A DNA stretch of 17,233 nucleotides. It comes from JAMCZZ01 sp964363695 (GTDB lineage Bacteria > Patescibacteriota > UBA1384 > XYA2-FULL-43-10 > 1-14-0-10-43-13). Shown one piece after another: positions 6,846-13,389 of this stretch. The stretch covers positions 1 through 17,233 of the forward strand of contig CAYIJI010000023.1 of the NCBI GenBank assembly GCA_964363695.1. Reading direction: 5' to 3'. Positions within the stretch are counted from its first letter, which is position 1; the number at the start of each line of letters is the position of its first letter. Both the position numbers and the translations under genes were made by a program. The notes beneath the pieces are model-generated. The model was not told the DNA's origin, did not search any database, and saw only the letters and a list, made by a program, of their open reading frames with translations.

Positions 6846-7925
6846 CTAGCGGAGTTTATATCTTCCGCCTCCTATATTATCCACCATTCCCTTCATTTCC
6901 ATCATCGTTAAACAAGTATTAACAGTTATGATATTTAATTTGCTTTCGGCAATAACATCATCAACCAGCCTCTCTCCAGATGATAAAATATTGAAAATAA
7001 TTTTTTCATTCTCATTTTCCGGCAGGAGTTCTCTATTTTTCTGTTCAATATTTCTAGCCTCAATATTAAATTCCTCTAAAATATCTTCCGGCTTCATAAC
7101 AAGTTTTGCCCCTTTTTGAATCAGCAAATTTGTTCCTTTAGAAGTTTCAGAGTCAATATTACCAGGCACCGCGAAAACCTCGCGATTATATTCCAGAGCT
7201 TGGTAAGCCGTAATTAAGGCTCCTGATTGCTCTGCAGCCTCAATTACTAAAGTGCCTAAAGTTAAACCGGCAATTATTCGGTTGCGGGCCGGGAAATTGT
7301 ATTTTAACGGCGGAGTACCGGGAGGAAACTCAGAAATGACTGCTCCATTCTTTTCTATGATTTCTCTACCAAGCGCCAAATTGCTAGCGGGATAAATCCG
7401 ATCCAATCCACAGCCGAGAACGCCAACTGTAATTCCGCCGGCATCCAAAGCTGCCTTATGAGCCACTGCATCAATTCCCAATGCAAGTCCCGACACAATT
7501 CCCAAACCAGCTTCACTGCAAGATTTTGAGAGCTGATAAGCGACTTTTTGGCCATAATGAGTAAATTTTCTACTTCCAACTATTCCGATGCTAGGAATTT
7601 TTAAAGCAGAAAGACTGCCTCTTATATATAATAAGACTGGCCCATCCGGCACTTCAGCCAAAAGTTTAGGGTACTCTTTATCATACATTGTCATATAACC
7701 GATATTGAATTTCTGCAATTTCTCAATTTCTTCTTCTGGAGTGAATTGATTTCTTGCCTCAATAATTAATTCAGCGATTCGACTATCTAACTTTTTTCTA
7801 ATCTCTCCATCTCCTGCTCTCCATAATTTTTCAGCATTATCACCAAAAGGAGCCAGAGCTTTTTTAATAGTCTGACTCCCAATCTTCTCATGCGCATTTA
7901 GTGCTAACAAATATTTCGTCTGCAT
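6846..7925 (-). CDS. dprA: DNA processing protein DprA/Smf
   Basis: DprA binds incoming single-stranded DNA and hands it to RecA during natural transformation. The 359-residue protein has an N-terminal helical region (1-75), then the Rossmann-like core: GIVGSRKFTHYG (114-125), VSGLALGIDAVAH (144-156), VLGCGLDRIYPASN, SEFPPGTPP and FPARNRIIAGLT (211-222), ending with FAVPGNIDSETSKGTNLLIQKGA. Residues about 300-359 look like the C-terminal winged-helix domain. An AAGGAT ribosome binding site lies 4-9 bases before the ATG. Together with recR and topA it forms a DNA-handling cluster. All core motifs are present, so it is probably functional. Confidence 0.96.
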   Translation of the reverse strand: MQTKYLLALNAHEKIGSQTIKKALAPFGDNAEKLWRAGDGEIRKKLDSRIAELIIEARNQFTPEEEIEKLQKFNIGYMTMYDKEYPKLLAEVPDGPVLLYIRGSLSALKIPSIGIVGSRKFTHYGQKVAYQLSKSCSEAGLGIVSGLALGIDAVAHKAALDAGGITVGVLGCGLDRIYPASNLALGREIIEKNGAVISEFPPGTPPLKYNFPARNRIIAGLTLGTLVIEAAEQSGALITAYQALEYNREVFAVPGNIDSETSKGTNLLIQKGAKLVMKPEDILEEFNIEARNIEQKNRELLPENENEKIIFNILSSGERLVDDVIAESKLNIITVNTCLTMMEMKGMVDNIGGGRYKLR

Positions 7926-7937
7926 AGTTATCCTTCC

Positions 7938-7954
7938 CCTCCTCTCGGAGGAGG
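7938..7954 (-). promoter_or_regulatory. Hairpin next to the dprA ribosome binding site
   Basis: On the minus strand CCTCCTC-CGA-GAGGAGG is followed by GGAAGGATAACT and the dprA ATG. The 3' arm contains a GGAGG that could pair with 16S rRNA, so folding might limit access to part of the binding site, although a free AAGGA remains. The surrounding CCTAGCCTCCTC sequence looks like a dispersed repeat. A regulatory role is inference only. Confidence 0.4.
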
Positions 7955-8021
7955 CTAGGGGTGGTGAGAAATTTCAACCGTTATTGTTGTTCGTTATTGT
8001 TTGTCGAGAACTATTCTTTTT

Positions 8022-8104
8022 TGTCATTCTGCAAAAACTGTCATTCTGAGCGAAACGAAGAATCTCCTTACATTGTCATCCCGAGTGAAATCGAGGGATC
8101 TTTT
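8022..8104. repeat. Tandem dispersed repeats ending on a stop codon
   Basis: The stretch has TGTCATTCTGAGCGAAACGA then AGAATCTCC, and then TGTCATCCCGAGTGAAATCG then AGGGATCTTTT. The latter repeats the 6535-6566 family. Its end overlaps the TAA (8103-8105) that closes the broken gene to its right. Confidence 0.75.
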
Positions 8105-9133
8105 ACTTGGTGAATTGAAAAGTAGAAAGAATATCATCGAATAGATCAACCGCAGAATTATTCTTATTTTCCTTGTAATTATAAATTAAGAATAAAGAAT
8201 CATTATTGCTAGTTATATTGACCGCATACAGAACAATTTGGTTGGAAGATGCTCCATTTTTAGTCCAATCTTCTTTACTAGTGATATTTAGTAAATTATT
8301 TTTAGCTTCGCCTTTTCTGTAATATGATGCTCCTTCAAATCCACCTTCAAAATTAATTAATATTTGAGCAGTTTCATCGGGATTTATCTTGAAAGTTGGA
8401 GTGTTACGTTCGTCCTTGCCAAGTATCCAACCCTTCGGATATTTAAAACTAAACCCATAAGTATCATTTTTGTAAGTCTGCCAGTCAGCCGTGACATCAG
8501 AGGAAGTAAATTGAACAGTTGAAAGAATTTGATTAAAAGTAGCTCCAATAGTACCGCTTGCATCTTGACCACTTAATTCAGTAGCATTACTTGCAAAGGT
8601 AATTATTTTCCCATTTGTGAAAATAACTCTTTGGTCATGAGAAATAGGTTCTAAGATTCCTTGAAGGACATATGCCGTTTTGTCTCCAATGGTCACGGTT
8701 TCTTTTTTTAATATTGATTTAAAAACTGCGCGGCTTCCGGATAAATACTTATCAATTGAAGCCCCGGAATCATCTTTATTGTATTGAACTACGACAGGCG
8801 CTAAATCAGACCCTTCCGATGTATAAGTTTTTTTGTATCAGTTAGATAAATATCTCCACTTTTGTCATCTTGAGTCTTCCAATCCTTCGGATACTTAAAA
8901 CTAAATCCATAAGTATCATTGGTATATGTATTCCAATCTTTAGTCTCGTCGGCCGTAGTAGTTGTGGTTTTTGTGGCTTTTTTAACAGCGACTGAGCCCT
9001 GCACCTAATAATCATAAGTCGTCGGAGCCGTTCTGTAGTAATAAGTAAAAGCCCCGCCGAACAGAACCACAGTAGCACCAAAAATAGCAATCAAACCTTT
9101 TGTTGTGCTAATTTCTTTCTTCAAAAAATCCAT
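8103..9133 (-). pseudogene. Broken membrane-anchored protein with two repeated domains
   Basis: From the ATG at 9133 (preceded by AGGAGG) the frame reads a short cytoplasmic end, a hydrophobic anchor (GLIAIFGATVVLFGGAFTYYY, 13-33) and then TAG at codon 43 (9005-9007). The same frame resumes directly after the stop with a K/T-rich linker and DWNTYTNDTYGFSFKYPKDW. It is then lost at a run of seven A on the minus strand (8828-8834). Adding one A restores DTKKTYTSEGSDLAPVVVQY and an open frame to 8103. That frame holds a second DWQTYKNDTYGFSFKYPKGW domain. The two domain starts share 36 of 39 bases (8427-8465, 8879-8917), so an internal duplication is likely. Upstream signals are intact, so decay looks recent, or one lesion is an assembly error. 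The function is unknown; the fold may be PsbP-like or an extracytoplasmic lipoprotein-like domain. Confidence 0.75.
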
Positions 9134-9175
9134 GACCTTCCCTCCTGTAAATTATTAATTTTTTTCATTGTTTTT

Positions 9176-9204
9176 ATTTTACTACACTTATTATTTGTTA
9201 ACAA
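9176..9204 (-). promoter_or_regulatory. Promoter of the broken membrane-protein gene
   Basis: The minus strand has TTGTTA (9199-9204), a 17-base spacer and TAAAAT (9176-9181). The predicted start is near 9169, about 36 bases before the ATG, with an AGGAGG ribosome binding site in the leader. Confidence 0.6.
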
Positions 9205-9263
9205 CCCTACTTACACATTCACGGTATAATATCCACAAATACTCGTCGGTAATACTCGTTCTG

Positions 9264-9307
9264 TTGTTATGACAAATATTCACGATCGTGAATATTTGTC
9301 ATAACAA
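9264..9307. repeat. 44-bp perfect palindrome, copy 2
   Basis: The arm TTGTTATGACAAATATTCAC is mirrored around GATC-containing CGATCG. Relative to copies 1 and 3 the AAAACT/AGTTTT segment is replaced by AATATT/AATATT, so both arms changed together and the palindrome was kept. It lies between the PaaX-like gene's 3' end and the promoter of the broken gene. Confidence 0.9.
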
Positions 9308-9386
9308 GCCAAGTCGAATTAATGTATGGCTGAATATAATACTGGGTCATACGAATGAAATAATAATTTGTGTTTAACTCCTAAAC

Positions 9387-9520
9387 GTAACTGCTCTCAC
9401 TCGCCCTTCCTTTGTCATCCTTGGGACCGGCGATGCGATTTGAGAGTGGTGCCCGGGGATCCACGTGGTCATTTCTGGATTCCCGCCTTCGCGGGAATGA
9501 CGACGAGTGAGAGCAGTTAC
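9387..9520. repeat. Element with 17-bp terminal inverted repeats abutting the PaaX-like gene
   Basis: GTAACTGCTCTCACTCG (9387-9403) and its exact complement (9504-9520) enclose copy B of the TGTCATCC...GAATGAC element (9413-9502). Copy B includes an internal CCCGCCTTCGCGGG hairpin. The right end is two bases from the TAA of the PaaX-like gene (9523-9525). Confidence 0.85.
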
Positions 9521-9522
9521 TT

Positions 9523-10095
9523 TTAAACAGTTTGGCTCCCGCCCTTAAGAATGTTCGTTATATGGTCGTCGATATCCGATTTCTCGGAAACAATATAAAC
9601 AACATATTTCTCAACGCCGTATTCCCTCTTTGCAATTTCAACAAGATCGCCAATATTTTTATCGCAAACCCAAAGACTTTTTTGTATTTGTCTGAACCCC
9701 ATTCTTTTAATAATCCTTCTAAAACTATCTCGTTTCGACCTTTTTGGCTCAGGTATATCAAATGAAAGGAAACGGTTTTTGCCGTCTCTTCTCTTTCCTG
9801 AAATTATTTTGTCCATTATTCGGAGCTGCGCCTTGTTTGTGAATTCAATAGAATTATTAGGGCCGATTCTTAGATAACCTGTTTTCACAGCATCATTAAC
9901 TTTCTTGGAGAATTTAGTATCACTCCAATCAGAAAAAGCCGTTTTACGTAAAGAGCCATACATGCTGTATCTGCCAGTACTGAGTGTGCCCAAAATTTCC
10001 AAGCTAAGATATATAGCTTCCAGAAAGCTTTCTGTAACTGTTTTTGTTGCTTTGATCAGTTTTTGTTTTTGAATTTGGCGCTTTATATTCCCCAT
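9523..10095 (-). CDS. PaaX-like winged-helix protein with Cas2-like domain
   Basis: The 190-residue protein starts with a basic helix, then a probable winged helix-turn-helix (about 25-95; SFLEAIYLSLEILGTLSTGRY, KVNDAVKTGYLRIG). A second domain follows at about 107-172 (RFLSFDIPEPKRSKRDSFRR, IIKRMGFRQIQKSLWVC and EKYVVYIVS), which resembles the Cas2-like ferredoxin fold of the PaaX C-terminal region. The SFDIPE segment (Asp113) corresponds to the beta-strand where Cas2 nucleases carry their conserved aspartate. PaaX of Escherichia coli represses phenylacetate catabolism; no such genes are near, so that role is not implied. It stands alone between two palindromes, and its promoter -35 lies inside one, so autoregulation is plausible. 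The ATG is the only reasonable start. Function in CPR bacteria is not known to me. Confidence 0.75.
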   Translation of the reverse strand: MGNIKRQIQKQKLIKATKTVTESFLEAIYLSLEILGTLSTGRYSMYGSLRKTAFSDWSDTKFSKKVNDAVKTGYLRIGPNNSIEFTNKAQLRIMDKIISGKRRDGKNRFLSFDIPEPKRSKRDSFRRIIKRMGFRQIQKSLWVCDKNIGDLVEIAKREYGVEKYVVYIVSEKSDIDDHITNILKGGSQTV

Positions 10096-10101
10096 ACTTC
10101 T

Positions 10102-10130
10102 ATTATATCTTAGACGTAAAGTTATGACAA
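10102..10130 (-). promoter_or_regulatory. Consensus-like promoter of the PaaX-like gene, -35 inside the palindrome
   Basis: TTGTCA (10125-10130), a 17-base spacer and TATAAT (10102-10107) on the minus strand. Only six bases separate the -10 box from the ATG at 10095, so the predicted transcription start falls on or next to the A of ATG. The -35 box is part of the outer arm of the 40-bp palindrome, so a protein bound there would block the polymerase. Confidence 0.7.
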
Positions 10131-10160
10131 AAACTCACGATCGTGAGTTTTTGTCATAAC
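10121..10160. repeat. 40-bp perfect palindrome, copy 3
   Basis: The arm GTTATGACAAAAACTCACGA is followed by its exact complement. It is identical to the inner 40 bp of copy 1. It lies 25 bases upstream of the PaaX-like ATG and overlaps the -35 box. Confidence 0.92.
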
Positions 10161-10235
10161 AGATTAGTCGAGCAAAGGTACAGATGTGGAATTGATGTGG
10201 AATTAACGAGAGTCACTTCTAAAAATTAATACTAT

Positions 10236-10554
10236 CAGGACTTACGCAAATTGACTTTTCTGACTTCGTAGCAGAAGCTTTACAGGCTGTCTAAAAAGTC
10301 ACATTTTAATTTTTCCAAAACTGGAAGTGTGATAAAATATCAATATTTAAGTCATATTTAATGCAATAATTGCAGAAAGCAGTAATATTAATGAGCAAAG
10401 TGGGAAGTTTTAAAATTTGACTTTTCATTTTCTGACTTTTTAGACAGCCTGTTTAGCTTGTGGCAACTAACTTCGATAATCCAAACAAACTTCCGCCTCG
10501 GCTTCGCCGTAGGCGAGACGGGAAAGTTTGAGCTACGGTTTTACGTAAGTCTTG
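10236..10554. mobile_element. MITE-like element with 6-bp target duplication
   Basis: A 319-base element with 15-bp terminal inverted repeats (CAGGACTTACGCAAA left, CAAGACTTACGTAAA as the right complement; two mismatches). It is flanked by the direct repeat TACTAT (10230-10235 and 10555-10560), which looks like a target-site duplication. It carries no transposase gene and contains a second inverted-repeat element. Its right part holds a GC-rich hairpin around 10490-10530. Confidence 0.75.
10282..10452. mobile_element. Nested 171-base element with 19-bp inverted ends
   Basis: ACAGGCTGTCTAAAAAGTC (10282-10300) is mirrored exactly at 10434-10452. The interior is AT-rich with no coding frame. 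It sits inside the 10236-10554 element and is probably a second non-autonomous insertion. No target duplication was identified at its ends. Confidence 0.75.
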
Positions 10555-10588
10555 TACTATTTAAAGATAAATTGCCCTTGAAATATTT

Positions 10589-12439
10589 TCAGATTTTTTT
10601 ATTATTTTTTTTCAAGTTTTCTACCGCTTTGTTTAGTAGCTTAGTGTAGAGCACGAGGCCGACTGCTTCCATATTGCCATGTTGTTCTTTTCCGAGAATA
10701 TTTCCTCCGCCTCGTATCTCTAAATCAGAAAGTGCGATGCTGTAACCAGATCCTAAACCAGAGTTATCAACTATTGCTTTTAGTCGCTTATAAGCATTGC
10801 TTGTGATTATTTTTTTGTCTCGAAAAGTAAATAATGCGTACGCTTTCTTTTTGCTTCGTCCGATTCTTCCCCTGATTTGATAAAGTTGCGAAAGTCCAAA
10901 TTTATCAGAGTCATCGGCAATCAATGTATTAACATTTGGCAAATCCAAGCCATTTTCAATAATAGTCGAACAAACCAACACATCAATCTTTCTTTCGGCA
11001 AAATCTGTCATAACTTTTGCTAATGCGACTTCCCCCATTTGCCCATGGGCAATGCCGATATTTAGCTTAGGGAATAATTTTTGCAGTACTTTCCGTTTAG
11101 GCTCAATAGTTCTCACTTCATTGTGCAAATAATAAACTTGTCCAGATCTATCAATTTCTCTTTTAATATACGTAACAATTTCTGCTTCATCGTACTTTGC
11201 CACTTTTGTATCAACCTCAAGCCTTCCAGCCGGAGGCGAGCTAATTTGCGAGATGTCCCGAAGCCCCGAGAGAGCCATAAAAAGAGTTCTTGGGATAGGT
11301 GTTGCAGTCAAAGACAAAACATCTAAATTCACTCTTAATTTTTTAAGCTTTTCTTTATGCGTAACTCCAAATTTTTGCTCTTCGTCAATTATTAGGAGAC
11401 CAAGTTCTTTAAACTTTACATCCAAACCAAATAATCTATGAGTTCCAATAACAATATCAGTCGACCCATTCTTTAAAGAGTTTAAAATTATCTTCTCTTC
11501 ATCAATCTTAACAAAACGACTCAAATGCTCAATCACAACTGGCAAATTACAAAAACGTTTTTTCATGGTTATGTAATGTTGTTCTGCTAATATCGTAGTC
11601 GGAACTAGCATGGCAACTTGGTAACCATTAGCAACAGCCTGAGCCATCGCCCTGATTGCAATTTCAGTTTTTCCATAGCCCACATCACCGCAAATCAAAC
11701 GGTCAATCGGCTTAGTATTTTGCAAATCAAAGAATATATCATTTAGTGTTTTTTGCTGATCTATGGTTTCTTTGTAGCCAAATGTATTCTCAATTTCTTT
11801 TTCCCATTCCTTATTGATGCTCCACTTTTCCCTGCTTATAAGTTCCCTTTTTGCATAAATATTTAAAAGTTCCTTAGCTAAAAGTATTACATTATCATAA
11901 GTTTTTCTGTATGTTCTTGACCAAACAGGGCTTCCTAATTTGTTTAACTTCGGCCTTTTTCTGCAGACTCCTATATATGGAGATAATTTACTTTTAAATT
12001 CAATCGGCAGGCTGAGAACATCTCCCTTCAAATATTCGATTAAAATGTAAACCGTATCTTCTCCCTCAATTTTTTTAGTCTGAATAGCCGAAAACATTCC
12101 AATTCCATGGTCTTCATGGACAAGATAATCTTCCGGCCGTACTTTTACATTTCCTTCAAGTTCTACGCTATTTGGAATAATTATGACTTCATCATACTTA
12201 TTGATCTTGCCTTTCGAATCGTAGTCGAATACTCGATCAACTTCATCACCGAAGAACTCAATGGTTAAAACATTTGAGTAATTTCCTCCGAGTATCGAAA
12301 CATTCCCTCCGGCAACAGAAAAAGTGCCCGGATTGCTTGCAATCGGTTCTCTAGAATAACCGAGCTCAACCAGTTTTTTAATGAGATCGGGAATGCTTCG
12401 ATGCATCTTCCTGTTGATTTTAAAATTTTCTATGCTCAT
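10589..12439 (-). CDS. mfd: Short Mfd: transcription-repair coupling factor without ends
   Basis: Mfd removes stalled RNA polymerase from DNA by ATP-driven translocation and normally recruits UvrA. Full-length homologues are about 1100-1200 residues; this one is 616. Residues about 15-95 match the last part of the UvrB-like N-terminal region (LVELGY, then IEFFGDEVDRVFDYD). The polymerase-interacting CarD/RID-type domain follows (RPEDYLVHEDHGIGMF, about 101-170). The two helicase lobes are complete: GDVGYGKT (251-258), DEEQ (352-355), LTATPIPRTL (377-386) and QIRGRIGR (521-528). Most of the UvrA-binding region and the C-terminal D7 domain are absent. An in-frame TAA three codons before the ATG excludes a longer N-terminus without a frameshift. 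The ATG has no clear ribosome binding site. RecG is the alternative, but the RID-type segment favours Mfd. Confidence 0.9.
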   Translation of the reverse strand: MSIENFKINRKMHRSIPDLIKKLVELGYSREPIASNPGTFSVAGGNVSILGGNYSNVLTIEFFGDEVDRVFDYDSKGKINKYDEVIIIPNSVELEGNVKVRPEDYLVHEDHGIGMFSAIQTKKIEGEDTVYILIEYLKGDVLSLPIEFKSKLSPYIGVCRKRPKLNKLGSPVWSRTYRKTYDNVILLAKELLNIYAKRELISREKWSINKEWEKEIENTFGYKETIDQQKTLNDIFFDLQNTKPIDRLICGDVGYGKTEIAIRAMAQAVANGYQVAMLVPTTILAEQHYITMKKRFCNLPVVIEHLSRFVKIDEEKIILNSLKNGSTDIVIGTHRLFGLDVKFKELGLLIIDEEQKFGVTHKEKLKKLRVNLDVLSLTATPIPRTLFMALSGLRDISQISSPPAGRLEVDTKVAKYDEAEIVTYIKREIDRSGQVYYLHNEVRTIEPKRKVLQKLFPKLNIGIAHGQMGEVALAKVMTDFAERKIDVLVCSTIIENGLDLPNVNTLIADDSDKFGLSQLYQIRGRIGRSKKKAYALFTFRDKKIITSNAYKRLKAIVDNSGLGSGYSIALSDLEIRGGGNILGKEQHGNMEAVGLVLYTKLLNKAVENLKKNNKKI

Positions 12440-12458
12440 ATTGTTTTTTTATTGACAA

Positions 12459-12464
12459 AGTATA
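12459..12464 (-). promoter_or_regulatory. Extended -10 promoter of mfd
   Basis: The minus strand reads TGGTATACT, an extended -10 (TGnTATACT). The predicted start is near 12452, leaving only about 13 bases before the ATG and no recognisable ribosome binding site. The -35 region (TACTTA) is weak, as is common with extended -10 promoters. Confidence 0.55.
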
Positions 12465-12498
12465 CCAAAAAATAGTATGATTAAGTAAGAGCTTTGTT

Positions 12499-12567
12499 GA
12501 TGATATGCTATCTACGAAAAAACCTTTGCCCCTCCTTTGGTTTTGCCTCCGTGGATAGCATATCATC
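12499..12567. repeat. Long stem-loop between the rplK terminator and mfd promoter
   Basis: GATGATATGCTATC (12499-12512) pairs exactly with 12554-12567. The stem extends to 18 bp with one G-T wobble. The loop contains a second stem (AAAACC 12519-12524 with GGTTTT 12539-12544). It could be a palindromic repeat or part of a structured RNA. No T-tract follows. Confidence 0.75.
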
Positions 12568-12574
12568 TGCAAAC

Positions 12575-12605
12575 AAAAAATTCCTTAGTAAGTAAGGAAT
12601 TTTTT
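12575..12605. terminator. Strong bidirectional terminator downstream of rplK
   Basis: AAAAAATTCCTTA, loop GTAAG, and TAAGGAATTTTTT form a perfect 13-bp stem with T-runs on both strands. In the minus direction it ends the rplU-secE-nusG-rplK transcript, about 115 bases past the rplK stop. Confidence 0.88.
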
Positions 12606-12697
12606 TATTGATTGGCTCTGCTCTATCATGAATAAATCAGTGCTATATCGATGTATGAAATCAGTGTGGTTATTGCTCCTGTAGCGATCAGCGCAAT

Positions 12698-12719
12698 ATC
12701 TGTGTTACAGATCTGTGTT
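12698..12719. repeat. Paired ATCTGTGTT repeats at the rplK stop
   Basis: ATCTGTGTT occurs at 12698-12706 and 12711-12719 and reaches to within two bases of the rplK TGA (12721-12723). The same motif bounds the element at 13170-13375 on the other side of rplK. Confidence 0.6.
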
Positions 12720-12720
12720 G

Positions 12721-13146
12721 TCATTTTTCTATTTCAACGCCCATGCTTCTGGCTGTGCCGGCAATAATCTTCTTAGCGGCTTCCACATCATTTGCATTGA
12801 GGTCAGGAAGTTTTTCAGTCGCAATCTCTTCCAGCTGTGCTTGTGTTAATTTTCCGACTTTGTTTTTCTTGGAATTATCGGAGGCAGATTTCAATCCTAA
12901 AGCCTTCTTGATCAACACGGCAGCAGGAGGAGTTTTTAAGATAAAACTAATAGTTCTGTCTTCATACACAGTAATTTCAACCGGTATGATAGTATCCCCT
13001 TTATCTTTCGTCTGTTCATTAAAAGACTGACAGAACTCCATAATATTTACGCCATGTTGGCCTAATGCAGGTCCGACAGGAGGAGCGGGATTAGCTTTAC
13101 CTGCTGGACATTGTAGTTTTACGATTGTTTTTATTGGCTTCGCCAT
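12721..13146 (-). CDS. rplK: 50S ribosomal protein L11
   Basis: L11 binds 23S rRNA in the GTPase-associated centre, where elongation factors and the stringent factor act. The 141-residue protein is full length, with the N-terminal KTIVKLQCPAGKANPAPPVG and GPALGQHGVNIMEFCQSFNE signatures and the C-terminal rRNA-binding part ending IIAGTARSMGVEIEK. An AGGA ribosome binding site lies upstream of the ATG. It follows nusG, as in most bacteria, but the gap is about 240 bases of repeats. rplA, normally next, is absent: a terminator and then mfd follow. The stop is TGA, which supports TGA as a stop codon in this organism. Confidence 0.98.
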   Translation of the reverse strand: MAKPIKTIVKLQCPAGKANPAPPVGPALGQHGVNIMEFCQSFNEQTKDKGDTIIPVEITVYEDRTISFILKTPPAAVLIKKALGLKSASDNSKKNKVGKLTQAQLEEIATEKLPDLNANDVEAAKKIIAGTARSMGVEIEK

Positions 13147-13169
13147 AATATTTTCCTAAAATGTATTTC

Positions 13170-13375
13170 CCAACACAGATCATTTACACTGATTCTTCGC
13201 TGATTAAATAATTTGATGTTTGACTCTTGAAACTAGAAACTTGATCTTGAAGGCTAGAAGATTGAAGTTTGAATATCTAGTTTCTAGTTTCAAGTTCCAA
13301 TCTCTAGCATCCAGTGTCTAGTATCAATTATTACTGTTTTTATCTACGTCTATCTGCGTGATTGATCTGTGTTGG
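13170..13375. repeat. 206-base repeat element between nusG and rplK
   Basis: CCAACACAGATCA (13170-13182) is mirrored exactly at 13363-13375. Inside lies a second pair of 16-bp arms (CTTGAAACTAGAAACT at 13226-13241 and its complement at 13279-13294), followed by CTAGTTTC-like short repeats. There is no coding frame. It splits the nusG-rplK pair without an obvious terminator. Confidence 0.8.
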
Positions 13376-13389
13376 AATTTCCTATTAAT

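Noticed and set aside
9005..9007. TAG recoded as an amino acid
   Set aside because: recR also ends in TAG at its expected C-terminus, and a frameshift occurs in the same broken gene, so decay or error is simpler.
9523..10095. Calling the PaaX-like gene a cas2
   Set aside because: It has an N-terminal winged-helix domain, is twice the length of Cas2 and lacks a CRISPR context; only the second domain resembles the Cas2 fold.
285..10160. CRISPR-array reading of the palindromes
   Set aside because: Only three copies, thousands of bases or nearly 900 bases apart, with no regular spacers and no cas1 or effector genes.
10161..10229. Remnant of the missing Mfd C-terminal domain beyond the MITE
   Set aside because: The sequence beyond the insertion does not translate to anything D7-like, and mfd already stops 34 bases before the element.
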